A DNA stretch of 56,624 nucleotides from Bacillus sp. AZ43. Lineage in GTDB: Bacteria; Actinomycetota; Actinomycetes; Mycobacteriales; Geodermatophilaceae. Below, piece after piece: positions 16,847-27,774 of this stretch. The position numbers and the translations under genes are program-made. The DNA is taken from positions 1-56,624 of the forward strand of contig SPQJ01000027.1 in the NCBI GenBank assembly GCA_004570425.1. Direction: 5' to 3'. How positions within the stretch are numbered: the first letter of the stretch is position 1; the number at the start of each line of letters is the position of its first letter. A model generated the notes under the pieces. It saw only the letters and a list, made by a program, of their open reading frames with translations. It searched no databases and was not told the origin of the DNA.

Positions 16847-18314
16847 GGGCACCTCCGGGGACGGGCGCGGGAGCCGGCTCGAAGTCCTCCAGCCGGAGCC
16901 GGCGGAGCCGGCGGCGGAAGGTCAGCGTGGACGCCGGCCAGTTCTGCGTGTTGCGGCCCTGCTCGTTGATGTACCAGCTGCGGCAGCCCCCGGCGAAGAC
17001 CGTGTGGCCGACCCGCTCCTGCACCCAGGCGTCGAAGGCCTCGGCGACCTCACGCCGGACGTCGAGCCACCGGCGCCCGCCGCGCCCGAGCGCCCGGACC
17101 GCCTGCACGACCCACCCGACCTGCGCCTCGAGCATGACGATGATCGAGTTGTGGCCCAGGTTCGTGTTCGGGCCGTAGAGCACGAAGAAGTTCGGGAAGC
17201 CGGGGACGACGGTGCCGAGGTAGGCGCTGGCGCCGTCCTTCCACTGCTCGTGCAGGCCCCGCCCGCCACGGCCGGTGATCCGCATCGGGAGCAGGAACTC
17301 GGTGGCGGCGAAACCGGTGCCCAGCACGATGGTGTCGACCTCGCGCTCGACGCCGTCGGCGGTGACGATCGAGCGCGACCGCACCTCGGCGATCCGCTCG
17401 GTGACGACGTCGACCTGCGGCAGCTGCAGTGCCTGGTACCAGTCGTTGGACATGAGGATGCGCTTGCAGCCCATGGGGTCGGTCGGCGTCAGCTTCTCGC
17501 GGAGCGCCGGATCGGCGACCGAGCGGCGCAGGTGCCGGCGGTAGGCCGCCCGGTGGGCGAACAGCAGCCGCGGCTCGGTGTTGAAGCCCAGGCTGCGCAG
17601 CTCGTTGGAGAAGTAGTTGCCCTCGCGGGAGAGCCGCAGCAGGCCCGGGAACCGGGCGAACGCCTTCTTCGCCCGCTCCTGGTAGGCGCGGTCGGGCTTG
17701 GCGAGCACGTAGGGCGCCGAGCGCTGGAACACCGCGAGGCTCGCTGTCCGCGGCGCGATGGCGGGCACGAACTGGATGGCGCTGGCCCCGGTACCGAGGA
17801 CGGCGACGCGTTCGCCGGTGAGGTCGTGGTCGTGGTCCCACCGCGCGGAGTGGAACAGCGTGCCCTCGAAGCGGTCCAGCCCGGGGATGGCCGGGGTGCT
17901 CGGCCGGCTGAGCTGCCCGGTGGCGGCGATCAGCACGTCCGCCTCGTACTCGCCGCCGCCGGCGAGGGCCAGCCGCCAGACGCCGGCCGTCTCGTCGAAG
18001 ACCGCCTCGTGCACCTCGGTTCCGAACCGGATGTGCGGCAGGACGCCGAAGTCGCGGGCGACGTCGCGCAGGTACTGGTGGATCTCCGCCTGCGGCGCGA
18101 ACCGCCGCGTCCAGTCGGCCTTCGGCGCGAACGACAGCGAGTAGAGGTGCGACGGCACGTCGCAGGCTGCGCCGGGATAGGTGTTCTCCCGCCACACGCC
18201 GCCGACGTCGGAGCTCTTCTCGAAGAGGACGAGGTCGGTGACCCCCTCCTGCATCAACCGGACCGCCGCGGCCAGCCCGCCGAAGCCCGTCCCGATGATC
18301 GCGACCCTCGTCAC
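16833..18314 (-). CDS. Flavin-containing / Baeyer-Villiger-type monooxygenase
   Basis: 493 residues. FAD fold GTGFGGLAAAVRL is at 8-20. The BVMO fingerprint FEGTLFHSARWD at 149-160 fits FxGxxxHxxxW(P/D), and the NADPH fold GTGASAIQFVPAIA is at about 174-187. These enzymes insert oxygen next to a ketone to make an ester or lactone, using NADPH and O2. GTG 18314 has GGGAGGA 4 nt upstream. It is the fourth gene of a TetR-led catabolic operon and is followed by the GMC oxidase, which could supply the ketone. Confidence 0.88.
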   Translation of the reverse strand: MTRVAIIGTGFGGLAAAVRLMQEGVTDLVLFEKSSDVGGVWRENTYPGAACDVPSHLYSLSFAPKADWTRRFAPQAEIHQYLRDVARDFGVLPHIRFGTEVHEAVFDETAGVWRLALAGGGEYEADVLIAATGQLSRPSTPAIPGLDRFEGTLFHSARWDHDHDLTGERVAVLGTGASAIQFVPAIAPRTASLAVFQRSAPYVLAKPDRAYQERAKKAFARFPGLLRLSREGNYFSNELRSLGFNTEPRLLFAHRAAYRRHLRRSVADPALREKLTPTDPMGCKRILMSNDWYQALQLPQVDVVTERIAEVRSRSIVTADGVEREVDTIVLGTGFAATEFLLPMRITGRGGRGLHEQWKDGASAYLGTVVPGFPNFFVLYGPNTNLGHNSIIVMLEAQVGWVVQAVRALGRGGRRWLDVRREVAEAFDAWVQERVGHTVFAGGCRSWYINEQGRNTQNWPASTLTFRRRLRRLRLEDFEPAPAPVPGGARAQD

Positions 18315-18332
18315 CGCGTCCTCCCCGCCCCG

Positions 18333-19127
18333 TCAGCCGGCCGTCCACGACGGGGCGCGGCGCTCGAGGAACGCGACGATGCCCTCCATCGCGTCCGCAC
18401 TCTGCCCGATCGCGGCGATCTCGGCGTCGTTGCGCTCCCAGGCGTCGGCCTCGTGCGGCAGGTCGCCGTCGACCATCCCGAGGGCGAGCCGCTTGCTGGC
18501 CTGCACGGCCAGCGGCGCGTTCGCGGCGATCCGCTCGGCCAGCGCGAGGGCGGCCGGCAGCACGTCGGAGGCACCGACGACCTCGTTGACCAGGCCCCAG
18601 CGCAGCGCCTCCTCGGCCGGCATCGCGTCGCCGGTGAGGATCAGCCGCATGGCGACCTTGCGGGGCAGCTGCTCCGGCAGGCGGAGCACCCCGCCGGCCG
18701 CGGCGAAGATGCCGCGGGAGATCTCCGGCAGCCCGAGGGCGGCGGTGTCGGCCGCGATCGCCACGTCGCTGGCCAGCACGAGCTCGGTGCCACCGCCGAG
18801 CGCCTGCCCGTTGACCGCGGCGATCACCGGGGTGCTGACCGGGTGGCGGACGAAGCCGGCGAAGCCGTAGTGCTCGCGGCCGGGCGCCAGCGGCGCCTCG
18901 CCGCGGCCCAGCGCCTTCAGGTCGGCGCCGGCGCAGAACGCCCTCTCCCCCGCGCCGGTGAGCACGATGCACCGCACGCCCGGATCGGCGTCGGCCTGCT
19001 CCAGCGCGTCGGCGACGCGGGTGGCGACGTCGGCGTCGACGGCGTTGCGGGCGCCCGGCCGGTTGAGCGTGATCACGAGGGTGTGGCCGGTGCGCTCGGT
19101 CAGGACGCTCGGCTGCGCGTCGGTCAT
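18333..19127 (-). CDS. Enoyl-CoA hydratase/isomerase family protein
   Basis: 264-residue crotonase. NRPGARNAVD, GAGERAFCAGADLKAL (oxyanion hole) and NGQALGGGTELVLASDVAIAA are typical. The catalytic-region glutamate sits in LGLPEISRGIFAAAGG; the second hydratase Glu of the classical pair is not obvious because GGTELV offers Glu at the first position, so hydratase activity is likely but not certain. ATG 19127 overlaps the TLP1 stop (ATGA). Part of the same operon as the BVMO. Confidence 0.88.
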   Translation of the reverse strand: MTDAQPSVLTERTGHTLVITLNRPGARNAVDADVATRVADALEQADADPGVRCIVLTGAGERAFCAGADLKALGRGEAPLAPGREHYGFAGFVRHPVSTPVIAAVNGQALGGGTELVLASDVAIAADTAALGLPEISRGIFAAAGGVLRLPEQLPRKVAMRLILTGDAMPAEEALRWGLVNEVVGASDVLPAALALAERIAANAPLAVQASKRLALGMVDGDLPHEADAWERNDAEIAAIGQSADAMEGIVAFLERRAPSWTAG

Positions 19128-20671
19128 GCGGCATCTCCTGTCGGGACGGTGACGGCGGGCTGCTCGTTCCGGAGGACCAGCCGCACGGTGCGGCCGACGT
19201 GGGTGCGGACGCCGGGAGGCAGCGCCGCGAGGGACAGGGCGGCCGCCGAGGCGCGGTCGTCCGGTGACGTCGGGGCGGCGACGCGTGTGCCCGTCGCGGT
19301 GCGGCCGACGACGAAGGCCTGCTGCGGGGCGCCGTCCCGGCCGTGCTCGACGGTCGCCGTCTCCACGGTGAGGTCGACGCCCTCCCGGGCGGCCGTCGCG
19401 GCGTCGAGGACCTCCGGCGCGCCGGGGTGCTCGACGGCCTCCGGCTCGGGTCGGCCGACGTAGCCCTCGGGGTGCGGGCGGGCGCCGAGCAGCACCCCGT
19501 GCTGGTACGACAGGTAGCCGCCGTTGGCGTGCACCAGCCCGGTCGCCGCATCCGCCCTCAGCCGCTGGGCCACGGTGGCGATCGCGTGCAGGGAGTAGGT
19601 GTTGAGCGGGCCGCCGAACGACGAGTGCCCACCGGCGACGCTCAGCACCGCGTCGCGGTCGAGCCCGAGGTGCAGCGCCGCCAGCTTCGGCACCACGGGG
19701 AAGCAGGTGTAGACGTCGACCAGGTCGACGTCGCCGATCGCGAGGCCGGCCACCGTCAGCGTCCGGTCCAGGGTCCGGCCGAGAGCCTCCGAGCCGGAGA
19801 AGCCGGTGCGCCGGAGGGGGTCGGGCAGGTCGTCGACGCCTGCGCCACCCCACACGTAGGTCAGGCGGTCCTCCGGCACGCCGTGCTCCCGGGCGACCCG
19901 CAGCGAGGTGACGACGACCGCCGCCGCCTGGTCGACGTTCGGCATCGCGTTCATCGACAGCGGATACGGCTCGCACACCATGCGGTTGCCGGGCCCGGCC
20001 GTGCCGACCTGCTCGGGCGTCAGCACGTCGGTGTTCCAGGCGACCGGGTGCCGTGCCGCCACCCGGGTGAGATCGGCGTAGAGGCGGGCGGACCAGGCGG
20101 CGTTCTCCTCCGGCGTCAGCCCCAGGTCGGCCTGCAGCCGGTTCTCGAACAGCGGGTAGGTGCGCGCCGGGAGGAAGAGACCGGCGGCGAGCATCTCCGG
20201 CGAGCCGAGGTCGCCCAGCTCCAGCGGCGGCGGGCCACCGGGCGAGGCGCTCCAGCCCTGCTCCAGCGGGTCGATCCCGGCCTTGGCCAGCGCGTTGGCC
20301 GACGCCTGCGCCTCGCCGCCGACGATCACCGCGACCTCGCTCTCACCGGCCCAGATCGCCGCCGCCGCCCGGTCCAGCAGCCGGGCCGGCAGGTGCCCGC
20401 CGAGCGCGGTGTCCTCGCGGCGCGCCGGGGTGGCGTCGACGCGCGCCGCCAGCGCCCCGGCCAGGTCGGCGTAGGCCCAGCTCGCGGTGCGGATCGCGGC
20501 CAGGCTGTCGGTCGCCCGCAGCAGGCCCGTCACTCCGGTGTCCCGCTCGGCGAGCCGCAGCGCGTCGACCATCAGCTCGAGCGGCTCGCGGGCGCCCTCG
20601 ACCGTCCGCTCGCGATTGGCGCGGAGCTGGCCGACCCCCACCAGGACGGGGGTGCGCGACTCGTCGGGCAT
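19124..20671 (-). CDS. Thiolase-like protein type 1 (TLP1), acetyl-CoA acetyltransferase family
   Basis: 515 residues, longer than true thiolases (about 400) because of a C-terminal beta-rich extension, the TLP1 additional domain. The thiolase fold shows VGVGQLRANRE at the start, DVYTCFPVVPKLAALHLGL, AGGHSSFGGPLNTYSLHAI and VHANGGYLSYQHGVLLG. The classical Cys/His/Cys set of degradative thiolases is not clearly conserved, as in mycobacterial TLP1, so thiolytic activity should not be assumed. ATG 20671, 13 bp behind the TetR gene. Confidence 0.82.
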   Translation of the reverse strand: MPDESRTPVLVGVGQLRANRERTVEGAREPLELMVDALRLAERDTGVTGLLRATDSLAAIRTASWAYADLAGALAARVDATPARREDTALGGHLPARLLDRAAAAIWAGESEVAVIVGGEAQASANALAKAGIDPLEQGWSASPGGPPPLELGDLGSPEMLAAGLFLPARTYPLFENRLQADLGLTPEENAAWSARLYADLTRVAARHPVAWNTDVLTPEQVGTAGPGNRMVCEPYPLSMNAMPNVDQAAAVVVTSLRVAREHGVPEDRLTYVWGGAGVDDLPDPLRRTGFSGSEALGRTLDRTLTVAGLAIGDVDLVDVYTCFPVVPKLAALHLGLDRDAVLSVAGGHSSFGGPLNTYSLHAIATVAQRLRADAATGLVHANGGYLSYQHGVLLGARPHPEGYVGRPEPEAVEHPGAPEVLDAATAAREGVDLTVETATVEHGRDGAPQQAFVVGRTATGTRVAAPTSPDDRASAAALSLAALPPGVRTHVGRTVRLVLRNEQPAVTVPTGDAA

Positions 20672-20684
20672 CGGTCTCCTCGGC

Positions 20685-21293
20685 TCAGAGCTGGGCGGCA
20701 GCGGTGTAGAGGGCGGTGAGCCGGTCGAGCAGCCGGTCGAGGGCGCCGGGCGTCACCGGGTCCTCCGCGGCGGCGATGAGCAGCTCGACCAGACCCCCGG
20801 TGAGCACGACGGCGCTGGTCTCCAGCGACCGGTCGTCCCGGCCGCCCGTGCGCAGGGAGCGCATGAGGCGGGCGGCGAGCGTGCCGAAGCCCTCGATCAG
20901 CTCCCGGCGGTCGCGGCGGAACTCCTCGGTGGCCAGCGACTCCATGAGCGCCACGCGGACGGTGCGCGGGTCGGCCGTGAAGTACTCGGCGAGGGCGGCG
21001 AGGACGCCGCGCGCCCGCTGCTGGGGGTCCACGTCGGGGGTGGCGACGGCGACGCGGACGGTCGCCCGCACCTCGTCGCCGATCCGGGTGGTGACCGCGC
21101 GGAAGAGGTCCTCCCGGCTGCCGAACAGCTCGTAGAAGTAGCGCGGGCTCAATGCGGCCTCGCGGCACACGTCGGCCACCGTGCTCGCGGCCCAGCCGCG
21201 CCGGGCGAACACCTCCAGGCCGGCGGCGAGGAACTGCTCGCGTCGCCGGGTGGAGCGCTCGACCGCGCTCATCCCGCCGTACACCCGCTCCAC
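20685..21293 (-). CDS. TetR-family regulator heading the BVMO/GMC operon
   Basis: 202 residues. The helix-turn-helix is about residues 20-60 (FARRGWAASTVADVCREAALSPRYFYELFGSREDLF split over the usual three helices). GTG 21293 is chosen because GGAGGGA lies 6 nt upstream; ATG 21272 (MSAVERS) is an alternative and upstream ATG codons fall inside the operator repeats. It is first in a five-gene operon and divergent from an acyl-CoA dehydrogenase, so it probably represses both and itself. Confidence 0.85.
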   Translation of the reverse strand: MERVYGGMSAVERSTRRREQFLAAGLEVFARRGWAASTVADVCREAALSPRYFYELFGSREDLFRAVTTRIGDEVRATVRVAVATPDVDPQQRARGVLAALAEYFTADPRTVRVALMESLATEEFRRDRRELIEGFGTLAARLMRSLRTGGRDDRSLETSAVVLTGGLVELLIAAAEDPVTPGALDRLLDRLTALYTAAAQL

Positions 21294-21311
21294 GCGTGCT
21301 CCCTCCACGAT

Positions 21312-21356
21312 CATCTTGAGCGGCACTGTACAAGATGAAACGGTTCGTACAAGATG
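21312..21356. promoter_or_regulatory. CAAGATG repeats, candidate TetR operators
   Basis: CATCTTG at 21312-21318 is inverted to CAAGATG at 21331-21337, and the 10-mer GTACAAGATG recurs directly at 21328-21337 and 21347-21356. All three lie between the divergent TetR and acyl-CoA dehydrogenase genes. Confidence 0.55.
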
Positions 21357-21391
21357 TTGCCGCCACCACACCGGGTCGATCGAGGAGCGTC

Positions 21392-22531
21392 ATGAGCAGC
21401 TGGGACACCGACGAGCGGCGGACCCTGCGGGCGTCGGCCCGGCGCTTCACGGAGACCGAGATCGTTCCGAACATCGCCGCCTGGGAGGAGGCCGGCTCCC
21501 TCCCCCGGGAGCTGCACCGGAAGGCGGCGTCCGCGGGGCTGCTCGGCGTCGGGTTCGCCGAGGAGGCCGGCGGGCAGGGCGGGACGGCCATCGACGCCCT
21601 GGTCGTGGCCGAGGAGATCATCCAGGCCGGTGGCTCCAGCGGGCTGGTCGCGTCCCTGTTCACCCACGGCATCGGCCTGCCGCACCTGATCGAGGCCGGC
21701 GACCCCGCGCTGATCGAGAAGGTCGCCCGCCCGGTACTCGCCGGCGAGAGGATCGTCTCCCTGGCCATCACCGAGCCCGGCGCCGGCTCCGACGTCGCGG
21801 GCATCACCACCCGCGCCGTCCGGGACGGCGACGAGTACGTGGTCAACGGCGCCAAGCTGTTCATCACGTCGGCGACGCGCGCCGACTTCTTCACCGTCGC
21901 CGTCCGCACCGGCGGGGACGGCGCCGGCGGCATCTCGCTCCTCCTGCTGGAGCGCGGCATGCCCGGCCTCGCGGTGTCGGCACCGCTGAAGAAGATGGGC
22001 TGGCTCTGCTCCGACACCGCCGAGCTGACCTTCACCGACGTCCGCGTGCCGGTCGCCAACCTCGTCGGCAAGGAGAACGAGGGCTTCTACGCGATCATGG
22101 GCCAGTTCGCTGCCGAGCGGCTCAGCCTCGCGGTGCAGGCCTACGCCACCGCGCAGCGCTGCTTCGACCTGACCACGGCGTGGGTGAGGGACCGGAAGAC
22201 GTTCGGCCGGGCCTTGTCGACCCGCCAGGTGGTGGCGCACCGCGTCGCCGAGATGGCCCGGCACACCGACGTGGCCCGCACCTACACCCGCGCGGTCATC
22301 GACTCGTGGCTCGCCGGGGAGAACGTGTTCAGCCAGGTGGCGATGGCGAAGAACACCGCCGTGGCCGCCTGCGACTTCGTCGTCGACAACGCCGTCCAGC
22401 TGCACGGTGGAATGGGCTACATGCGCGAGACCGAGGTGGAGCGGCACTACCGCGACAGCCGCATCCTCGGCATCGGCGGCGGGACGAACGAGATCATGAC
22501 CGAGATCGTCGCCAAGCTCCTCCTCGCCTGA
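21392..22531 (+). CDS. Acyl-CoA dehydrogenase
   Basis: 379 residues, standard length. [13 protein letters not shown] is the FAD/substrate signature, [11 protein letters not shown] the next block, [21 protein letters not shown] and [23 protein letters not shown] complete the family pattern. It dehydrogenates an acyl-CoA, passing electrons to ETF. ATG 21392 has GAGGAG 4-9 nt upstream; the frame opens earlier but that part lies in the operator region. Divergent from the TetR-BVMO operon and presumably part of the same pathway. Confidence 0.9.
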   Translation: MSSWDTDERRTLRASARRFTETEIVPNIAAWEEAGSLPRELHRKAASAGLLGVGFAEEAGGQGGTAIDALVVAEEIIQAGGSSGLVASLFTHGIGLPHLIEAGDPALIEKVARPVLAGERIVSLAITEPGAGSDVAGITTRAVRDGDEYVVNGAKLFITSATRADFFTVAVRTGGDGAGGISLLLLERGMPGLAVSAPLKKMGWLCSDTAELTFTDVRVPVANLVGKENEGFYAIMGQFAAERLSLAVQAYATAQRCFDLTTAWVRDRKTFGRALSTRQVVAHRVAEMARHTDVARTYTRAVIDSWLAGENVFSQVAMAKNTAVAACDFVVDNAVQLHGGMGYMRETEVERHYRDSRILGIGGGTNEIMTEIVAKLLLA

Positions 22532-22537
22532 AGTCCC

Positions 22538-23152
22538 TCAGGGGGTCGGGGTGAGCGCCTCGATGATCGTCAGCCAGTGCTGGAGGAACTGGCCACGCGG
22601 CGCGTCGGGCTGCAGCGCGAAGGTCAGGGCCTGCCCGCGCATCGAGGTGAGCAGCACCTGGTACATCGACTCGGCCGCCGGGTGCCGCGCGACCTCCTCG
22701 CCGAACACCTCGAACGCCAGCGCCCGCAGCTGCACGCCGAGCCGTCGCTCGTGCGGCAGCAGCGCGGCCCGCAGCTCCGGATCGGTGCGCGCGGCGGTCC
22801 ACAGCTCCATCGCCGCCACGAACAGCGGGCCGTGGAACCGCTCCCAGACCAGCTCGACACCGAGCCGCACACGGACCGCGGACTCCGCCGGCAGCTCGGC
22901 CGCTGCCTCGCGGACGCTGGCGCTGAACTCCGCGTAGAGGTGGTCGACGGCCGCCAGCACCAGCTCGGCCTTGGACGTGAAGTGGTGGGTCAGCGCCCCG
23001 CGGGAGACCCCGGCGCGGCGCTGCACCTCCTGGGTGGTGGTGCGCGCGTAACCGAGCTCGACCAGCGACTCCACCGTGGCGGACACCAGCGCGGCACGGG
23101 TCGCCGCCCGCCGCTCCGCCTGGGTACGGCGGAGCGGCGGGCGGACGGGCAC
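22538..23152 (-). CDS. TetR-family regulator at the end of the fad operon
   Basis: 204 residues. The N-terminal HTH contains GYARTTTQEVQRRAGVSRGA followed by LTHHFTSKAELVLAAVDHLY. The ligand domain has the WERFHGPLFVAAMELWTAARTDPEL segment common in actinobacterial fatty-acid TetR proteins. Start GTG 23152 lies 11 bp after the fadB stop and lacks a clear ribosome site, suggesting coupling. It ends 6 bp from the convergent acyl-CoA dehydrogenase. Likely regulator of fadE-A-B and fadD. Confidence 0.85.
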   Translation of the reverse strand: MPVRPPLRRTQAERRAATRAALVSATVESLVELGYARTTTQEVQRRAGVSRGALTHHFTSKAELVLAAVDHLYAEFSASVREAAAELPAESAVRVRLGVELVWERFHGPLFVAAMELWTAARTDPELRAALLPHERRLGVQLRALAFEVFGEEVARHPAAESMYQVLLTSMRGQALTFALQPDAPRGQFLQHWLTIIEALTPTP

Positions 23153-23163
23153 GGCGGTGTCGG

Positions 23164-25314
23164 TCAGCTCGCCACCGCGGCCCGGAGGCTGCCCGCCGGG
23201 ACGGCGCGCTCGAGCAGGATCGCCGGCGGGCGGAACCGCTCGCCGTAGCGGTCGGCGAGCTCGTCGGCCCGGGCCACGAACCCGGCCACGCCGCCCGCGT
23301 ACTGGTCGACGTACTGCAGCACGCCGCCGTACAGGGGCGGGAAGCCGATGCCCATGATCGAGCCGATGTTGGCGTCCTCGACCGAGTTGAGCACCTTCTC
23401 CTCCACGCAGCGCGCGGTCTCGACGGCCATGGCGAAGAGCAGCCGCTCCTGCGCGTCGGTGAACGGCACGGCGTCGGTCGTCGGGAACAGCTCGGTCAGC
23501 CCCGACCAGACCCGCTTCTCCGGCTCCCAGTCGAAGAAGCCCGTGCCGGCCGACTTGCCGGTGCGGCCCCGCTCGACGAGCGCCCGCAGCACCGCGATGC
23601 CCGGGTGGTCGTCGCCGGCGCCGGCCTTGGCCGCCTCGTCGCGGATCTTCAGCGGCAGGGTGAGCGTCACCTCGTCGAGCAGGGTCAGCGGCCCGGCCGG
23701 GAAGCCGGCCTGCAGCGCCGCCCGCTCGACGCTCATCGGCGCCAGCCCCTCGGCCAGCAGCGCGGCGCCCTCCAGGACCAGCGTGCCGAACACCCGGCTG
23801 GTGAAGAACCCGCGGCTGTCCTGGACGACGATCGGCGTCTTGCCGATCTGCCGGACGACGTCGTAGGCGCGGGCCAGCGCCGCGTCGGAGGTCCGCTCCC
23901 CCACGATCAGCTCGACCAGCGGCATCTTGTCCACGGGCGAGAAGAAGTGCATGCCCACGACGTCGGCCGGCCGCGCCACGCCCTCGGCCAGCCCGGTGAT
24001 CGGCAGGGTCGAGGTGTTGCTGGCCAGCAGCGCGTCCGGGAGGGCGTGGGCCTCCGCCTCGCCGAGCACCCGGTGCTTGAGCGCCTGGTCCTCGAAGACG
24101 GCCTCGACGATCACGTCGCAGCCGGCGAGGTCGGCGGCGTCGCCGGTGGGGGTGATCCGCCCCAGGAAGGCGTCGGCCTTCTCCCGGCTCATCCGCCCGC
24201 GCGACACCTGCTTCTCGACGAGCGTCGCGACGTGCGCCTTGCCCTTCTCGGCGGCCTCGGTGCCGACGTCCTTGAGGACCACCTCGACACCGACCTTGGC
24301 GAAGGCGTGCGCGATGCCGGCGCCCATCATCCCGGCGCCGAGCACGCCGACCTTGGTCGCGGTGTACGTCTCCGGTCCGGCGGGTCGGGAGCCACCGCCG
24401 TTGATCCGGTTCAGGTCGAACCACAGCGCCTGGATCATGTTGGTCGAGATCTGGCCGACGACGAGGTCGACGAAGTACCGGCCCTCGACGACGAACGCGG
24501 TGTCGACGTCGACCTGCAGGCTCTCCACCGCGGCCGACAGGATCGCGTACGGCGCCGGGTAGGGCGCGCCCTTGAGCTGCTTGGTCAGGTTCGCCGGGAA
24601 GGCGGGCAGGGTCGACGCCAGCGACGGCGACGACGGGGTGCCGCCGGGGACCTTGTAGCCCGTGGTGTCCCACGGCTGCGACGCGTCGTCGGCCGCCAGG
24701 ACCCACTGCTTCGCCTTGGCGAGCAGCTCGTCGCGGTCGGCCGCGGTCTCGTGCACGAGCCCGAGCTGCAGCGCCTTGTCGGGGCGGATCTGCTGACCCT
24801 GGAGGAGCAGCTCGAGCAGCGCCGTCGTCAGGCCCAGCAGCCGGACCGACCGGACGATCCCGCCGCCACCGGGCAGCAGGCCCAGGGTGACCTCGGGGAA
24901 CCCGAGCTTGATCTTCGGGTCGTCCAGGACGACGCGGTGGTGCGTGGCCAGCGCGATCTCCAGGCCGCCGCCGAGGGCGGCGCCGTTGATCGCCGACGCG
25001 ACCGGGATGCCGAGGGTCTCCAGGCGGCGGAGCTGGCTCTTCACCAGCGTCACCTGGGCGAGGACGGCGTCCTTCGTCTCCGGCGTCGCCCGGATCAGGC
25101 CGCCGAGGTTGCCACCGGCGAAGAAGGTCTTCTTCGCGCTGGTGAGGACGACTCCGCGGACCGACTCCTTCTCGCGCTCCAGCCGGTCGATCGTCTCGCC
25201 CATGGACCGGACGTACGCGTCGTTCATGGTGTTCGCCGACGACGAGGGGTCGTCGAGGGTGAGGACGACGACGCCGTCGGCGTCCTGCTCCCAGCGGATG
25301 GTGCTGTCGCTCAT
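23164..25314 (-). CDS. fadB: Multifunctional 3-hydroxyacyl-CoA dehydrogenase / enoyl-CoA hydratase (FadB/FadJ type)
   Basis: 716 residues, full length. An N-terminal crotonase half (KKTFFAGGNLGGL, NGAALGGGLEIALATHHRV, FPEVTLGLLPGGGG) is followed by a 3-hydroxyacyl-CoA dehydrogenase half with the NAD fold GVLGAGMMGAGIAHAFA (about residue 345 on), ASNTSTLPIT, GMHFFSPVDKMPLVE, and the C-terminal domain. It performs the two middle steps of beta-oxidation. ATG 25314 has GAGGAG about 7 nt upstream; 11 bp separate it from fadA. Confidence 0.93.
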   Translation of the reverse strand: MSDSTIRWEQDADGVVVLTLDDPSSSANTMNDAYVRSMGETIDRLEREKESVRGVVLTSAKKTFFAGGNLGGLIRATPETKDAVLAQVTLVKSQLRRLETLGIPVASAINGAALGGGLEIALATHHRVVLDDPKIKLGFPEVTLGLLPGGGGIVRSVRLLGLTTALLELLLQGQQIRPDKALQLGLVHETAADRDELLAKAKQWVLAADDASQPWDTTGYKVPGGTPSSPSLASTLPAFPANLTKQLKGAPYPAPYAILSAAVESLQVDVDTAFVVEGRYFVDLVVGQISTNMIQALWFDLNRINGGGSRPAGPETYTATKVGVLGAGMMGAGIAHAFAKVGVEVVLKDVGTEAAEKGKAHVATLVEKQVSRGRMSREKADAFLGRITPTGDAADLAGCDVIVEAVFEDQALKHRVLGEAEAHALPDALLASNTSTLPITGLAEGVARPADVVGMHFFSPVDKMPLVELIVGERTSDAALARAYDVVRQIGKTPIVVQDSRGFFTSRVFGTLVLEGAALLAEGLAPMSVERAALQAGFPAGPLTLLDEVTLTLPLKIRDEAAKAGAGDDHPGIAVLRALVERGRTGKSAGTGFFDWEPEKRVWSGLTELFPTTDAVPFTDAQERLLFAMAVETARCVEEKVLNSVEDANIGSIMGIGFPPLYGGVLQYVDQYAGGVAGFVARADELADRYGERFRPPAILLERAVPAGSLRAAVAS

Positions 25315-25325
25315 CAGAAGACTCC

Positions 25326-26540
25326 TCAGACTCGCTCGACGACGGTGGCGATGCCCATGCCGCCGCCGACGCACAGGGTGGCCAGGCCGTAGCGCAGGTC
25401 GCGGCGCTCGAGCTCGTCGACGAGCGAGCCCAGGATCATCGCGCCGGTGGCACCCAGCGGGTGCCCCATCGAGATCGCGCCGCCGTTGACGTTGACCCGC
25501 TCGTGGTCGAAGCCGGTGTCGGCCATGAACCGCAGGACGACGGCGGCGAATGCCTCGTTCATCTCGACCAGATCGATGTCGTCGACCGTGAGGCCGGCCT
25601 TGGCCAGCGCCTTGTGCGTGGCCGGCGCGGGCCCGGTCAGCATGATCACCGGGTCGGCGCCGGAGACGGCGGTGCTCACGATCCGCGCCCGCGGGGTCAG
25701 CCCGTTGCGGCTGCCCGCCTCCTCGGTGCCGACGACGACCAGCGCGGCGCCGTCGACGATGCCGCTGGAGTTGCCGGCCGTGTGCACGTGGTCGATCCGC
25801 TCGACCCAGTGGTACTTCTGCAGCGCCACGGCGTCGAAGCCGCCCATGTCCCCGATGCCGGCGAACGCCGGCGGCAGGCCGGCGAGCGACTCGACGGTGG
25901 TGCCGGGGCGGACCAGCTCGTCGGCGTCGAGGACGACGGTGCCGTTCTTGTCGGTCACGGGGACGACCGAGCGCTCGAAGTAGCCGTTGGACCACGCCTT
26001 GGCGGCGCGGGCGTGCGACTCGGCGGCGTAGGCGTCGACGTCCTCGCGGCTCCAGCCGGCGAGGGTGGCGATGAGGTCGGCGCCGATGCCCTGCGGCACG
26101 AAGCCGGTGCGGGCCGCGGTCTCGGGGTCCATGGCCCAGGCGCCGCCGTCGGAGCCCATGGGCACGCGGGACATCGACTCGACGCCGCCGGCGAGCACCA
26201 GGTCCTCGAAGCCGGAGCGCACCTTCTGCGCGGCCAGGTTGACCGCCTCCAGGCCGCTGGCGCAGAACCGGTTGATCTGCACGCCGGCCACGGTGTCGGG
26301 CAGGCCCGCGGCCAGCGCCGCCGTCCGCGCGATCACCGCGCCCTGCTCGCCGACGGGCGAGACGACGCCCAGGACGATGTCGTCGACCAGCGCCGGGTCC
26401 AGGCCCGGGTTGCGGTCGCGGACGGCGTCGATGAGCCCCGTGGTGAGGCTGATCGGCTTGACCGAGTGCAGCCCCCCGGTCTTCTTGCCCTTGCCGCGCG
26501 GGGTGCGCACGGCGTCGTAGATGAACGCCTCGGCGGTCAT
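25326..26540 (-). CDS. fadA: Acetyl-CoA C-acyltransferase (thiolase)
   Basis: 404-residue degradative thiolase. Active-site Cys93 lies in [12 protein letters not shown], the His in [15 protein letters not shown], and the second Cys at 390 in [13 protein letters not shown] is present. It cleaves 3-ketoacyl-CoA with CoA. Together with fadB it forms a trifunctional-type beta-oxidation unit. ATG 26540, 32 bp after fadE, with GAGAGGACC upstream as ribosome site. Confidence 0.94.
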   Translation of the reverse strand: MTAEAFIYDAVRTPRGKGKKTGGLHSVKPISLTTGLIDAVRDRNPGLDPALVDDIVLGVVSPVGEQGAVIARTAALAAGLPDTVAGVQINRFCASGLEAVNLAAQKVRSGFEDLVLAGGVESMSRVPMGSDGGAWAMDPETAARTGFVPQGIGADLIATLAGWSREDVDAYAAESHARAAKAWSNGYFERSVVPVTDKNGTVVLDADELVRPGTTVESLAGLPPAFAGIGDMGGFDAVALQKYHWVERIDHVHTAGNSSGIVDGAALVVVGTEEAGSRNGLTPRARIVSTAVSGADPVIMLTGPAPATHKALAKAGLTVDDIDLVEMNEAFAAVVLRFMADTGFDHERVNVNGGAISMGHPLGATGAMILGSLVDELERRDLRYGLATLCVGGGMGIATVVERV

Positions 26541-26572
26541 TCGGGTCCTCTCGTCTCGCTTCGGGTGGGTGC

Positions 26573-27715
<1,143 letters not shown>

Positions 27716-27774
27716 AGGGCCCCTCCGGGAGCTCGATCGTTTCGGTCGGGTGACGATGCCGCCGATCCGAACAT

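Noticed and set aside
23164-25995. Long open frame continuing upstream of fadB start into fadA antisense-phase sequence
   Set aside because: The part above 25314 is a GC-rich frame without homology-like features and overlaps real fadA codons; MSDSTIRW with a ribosome site marks the start.
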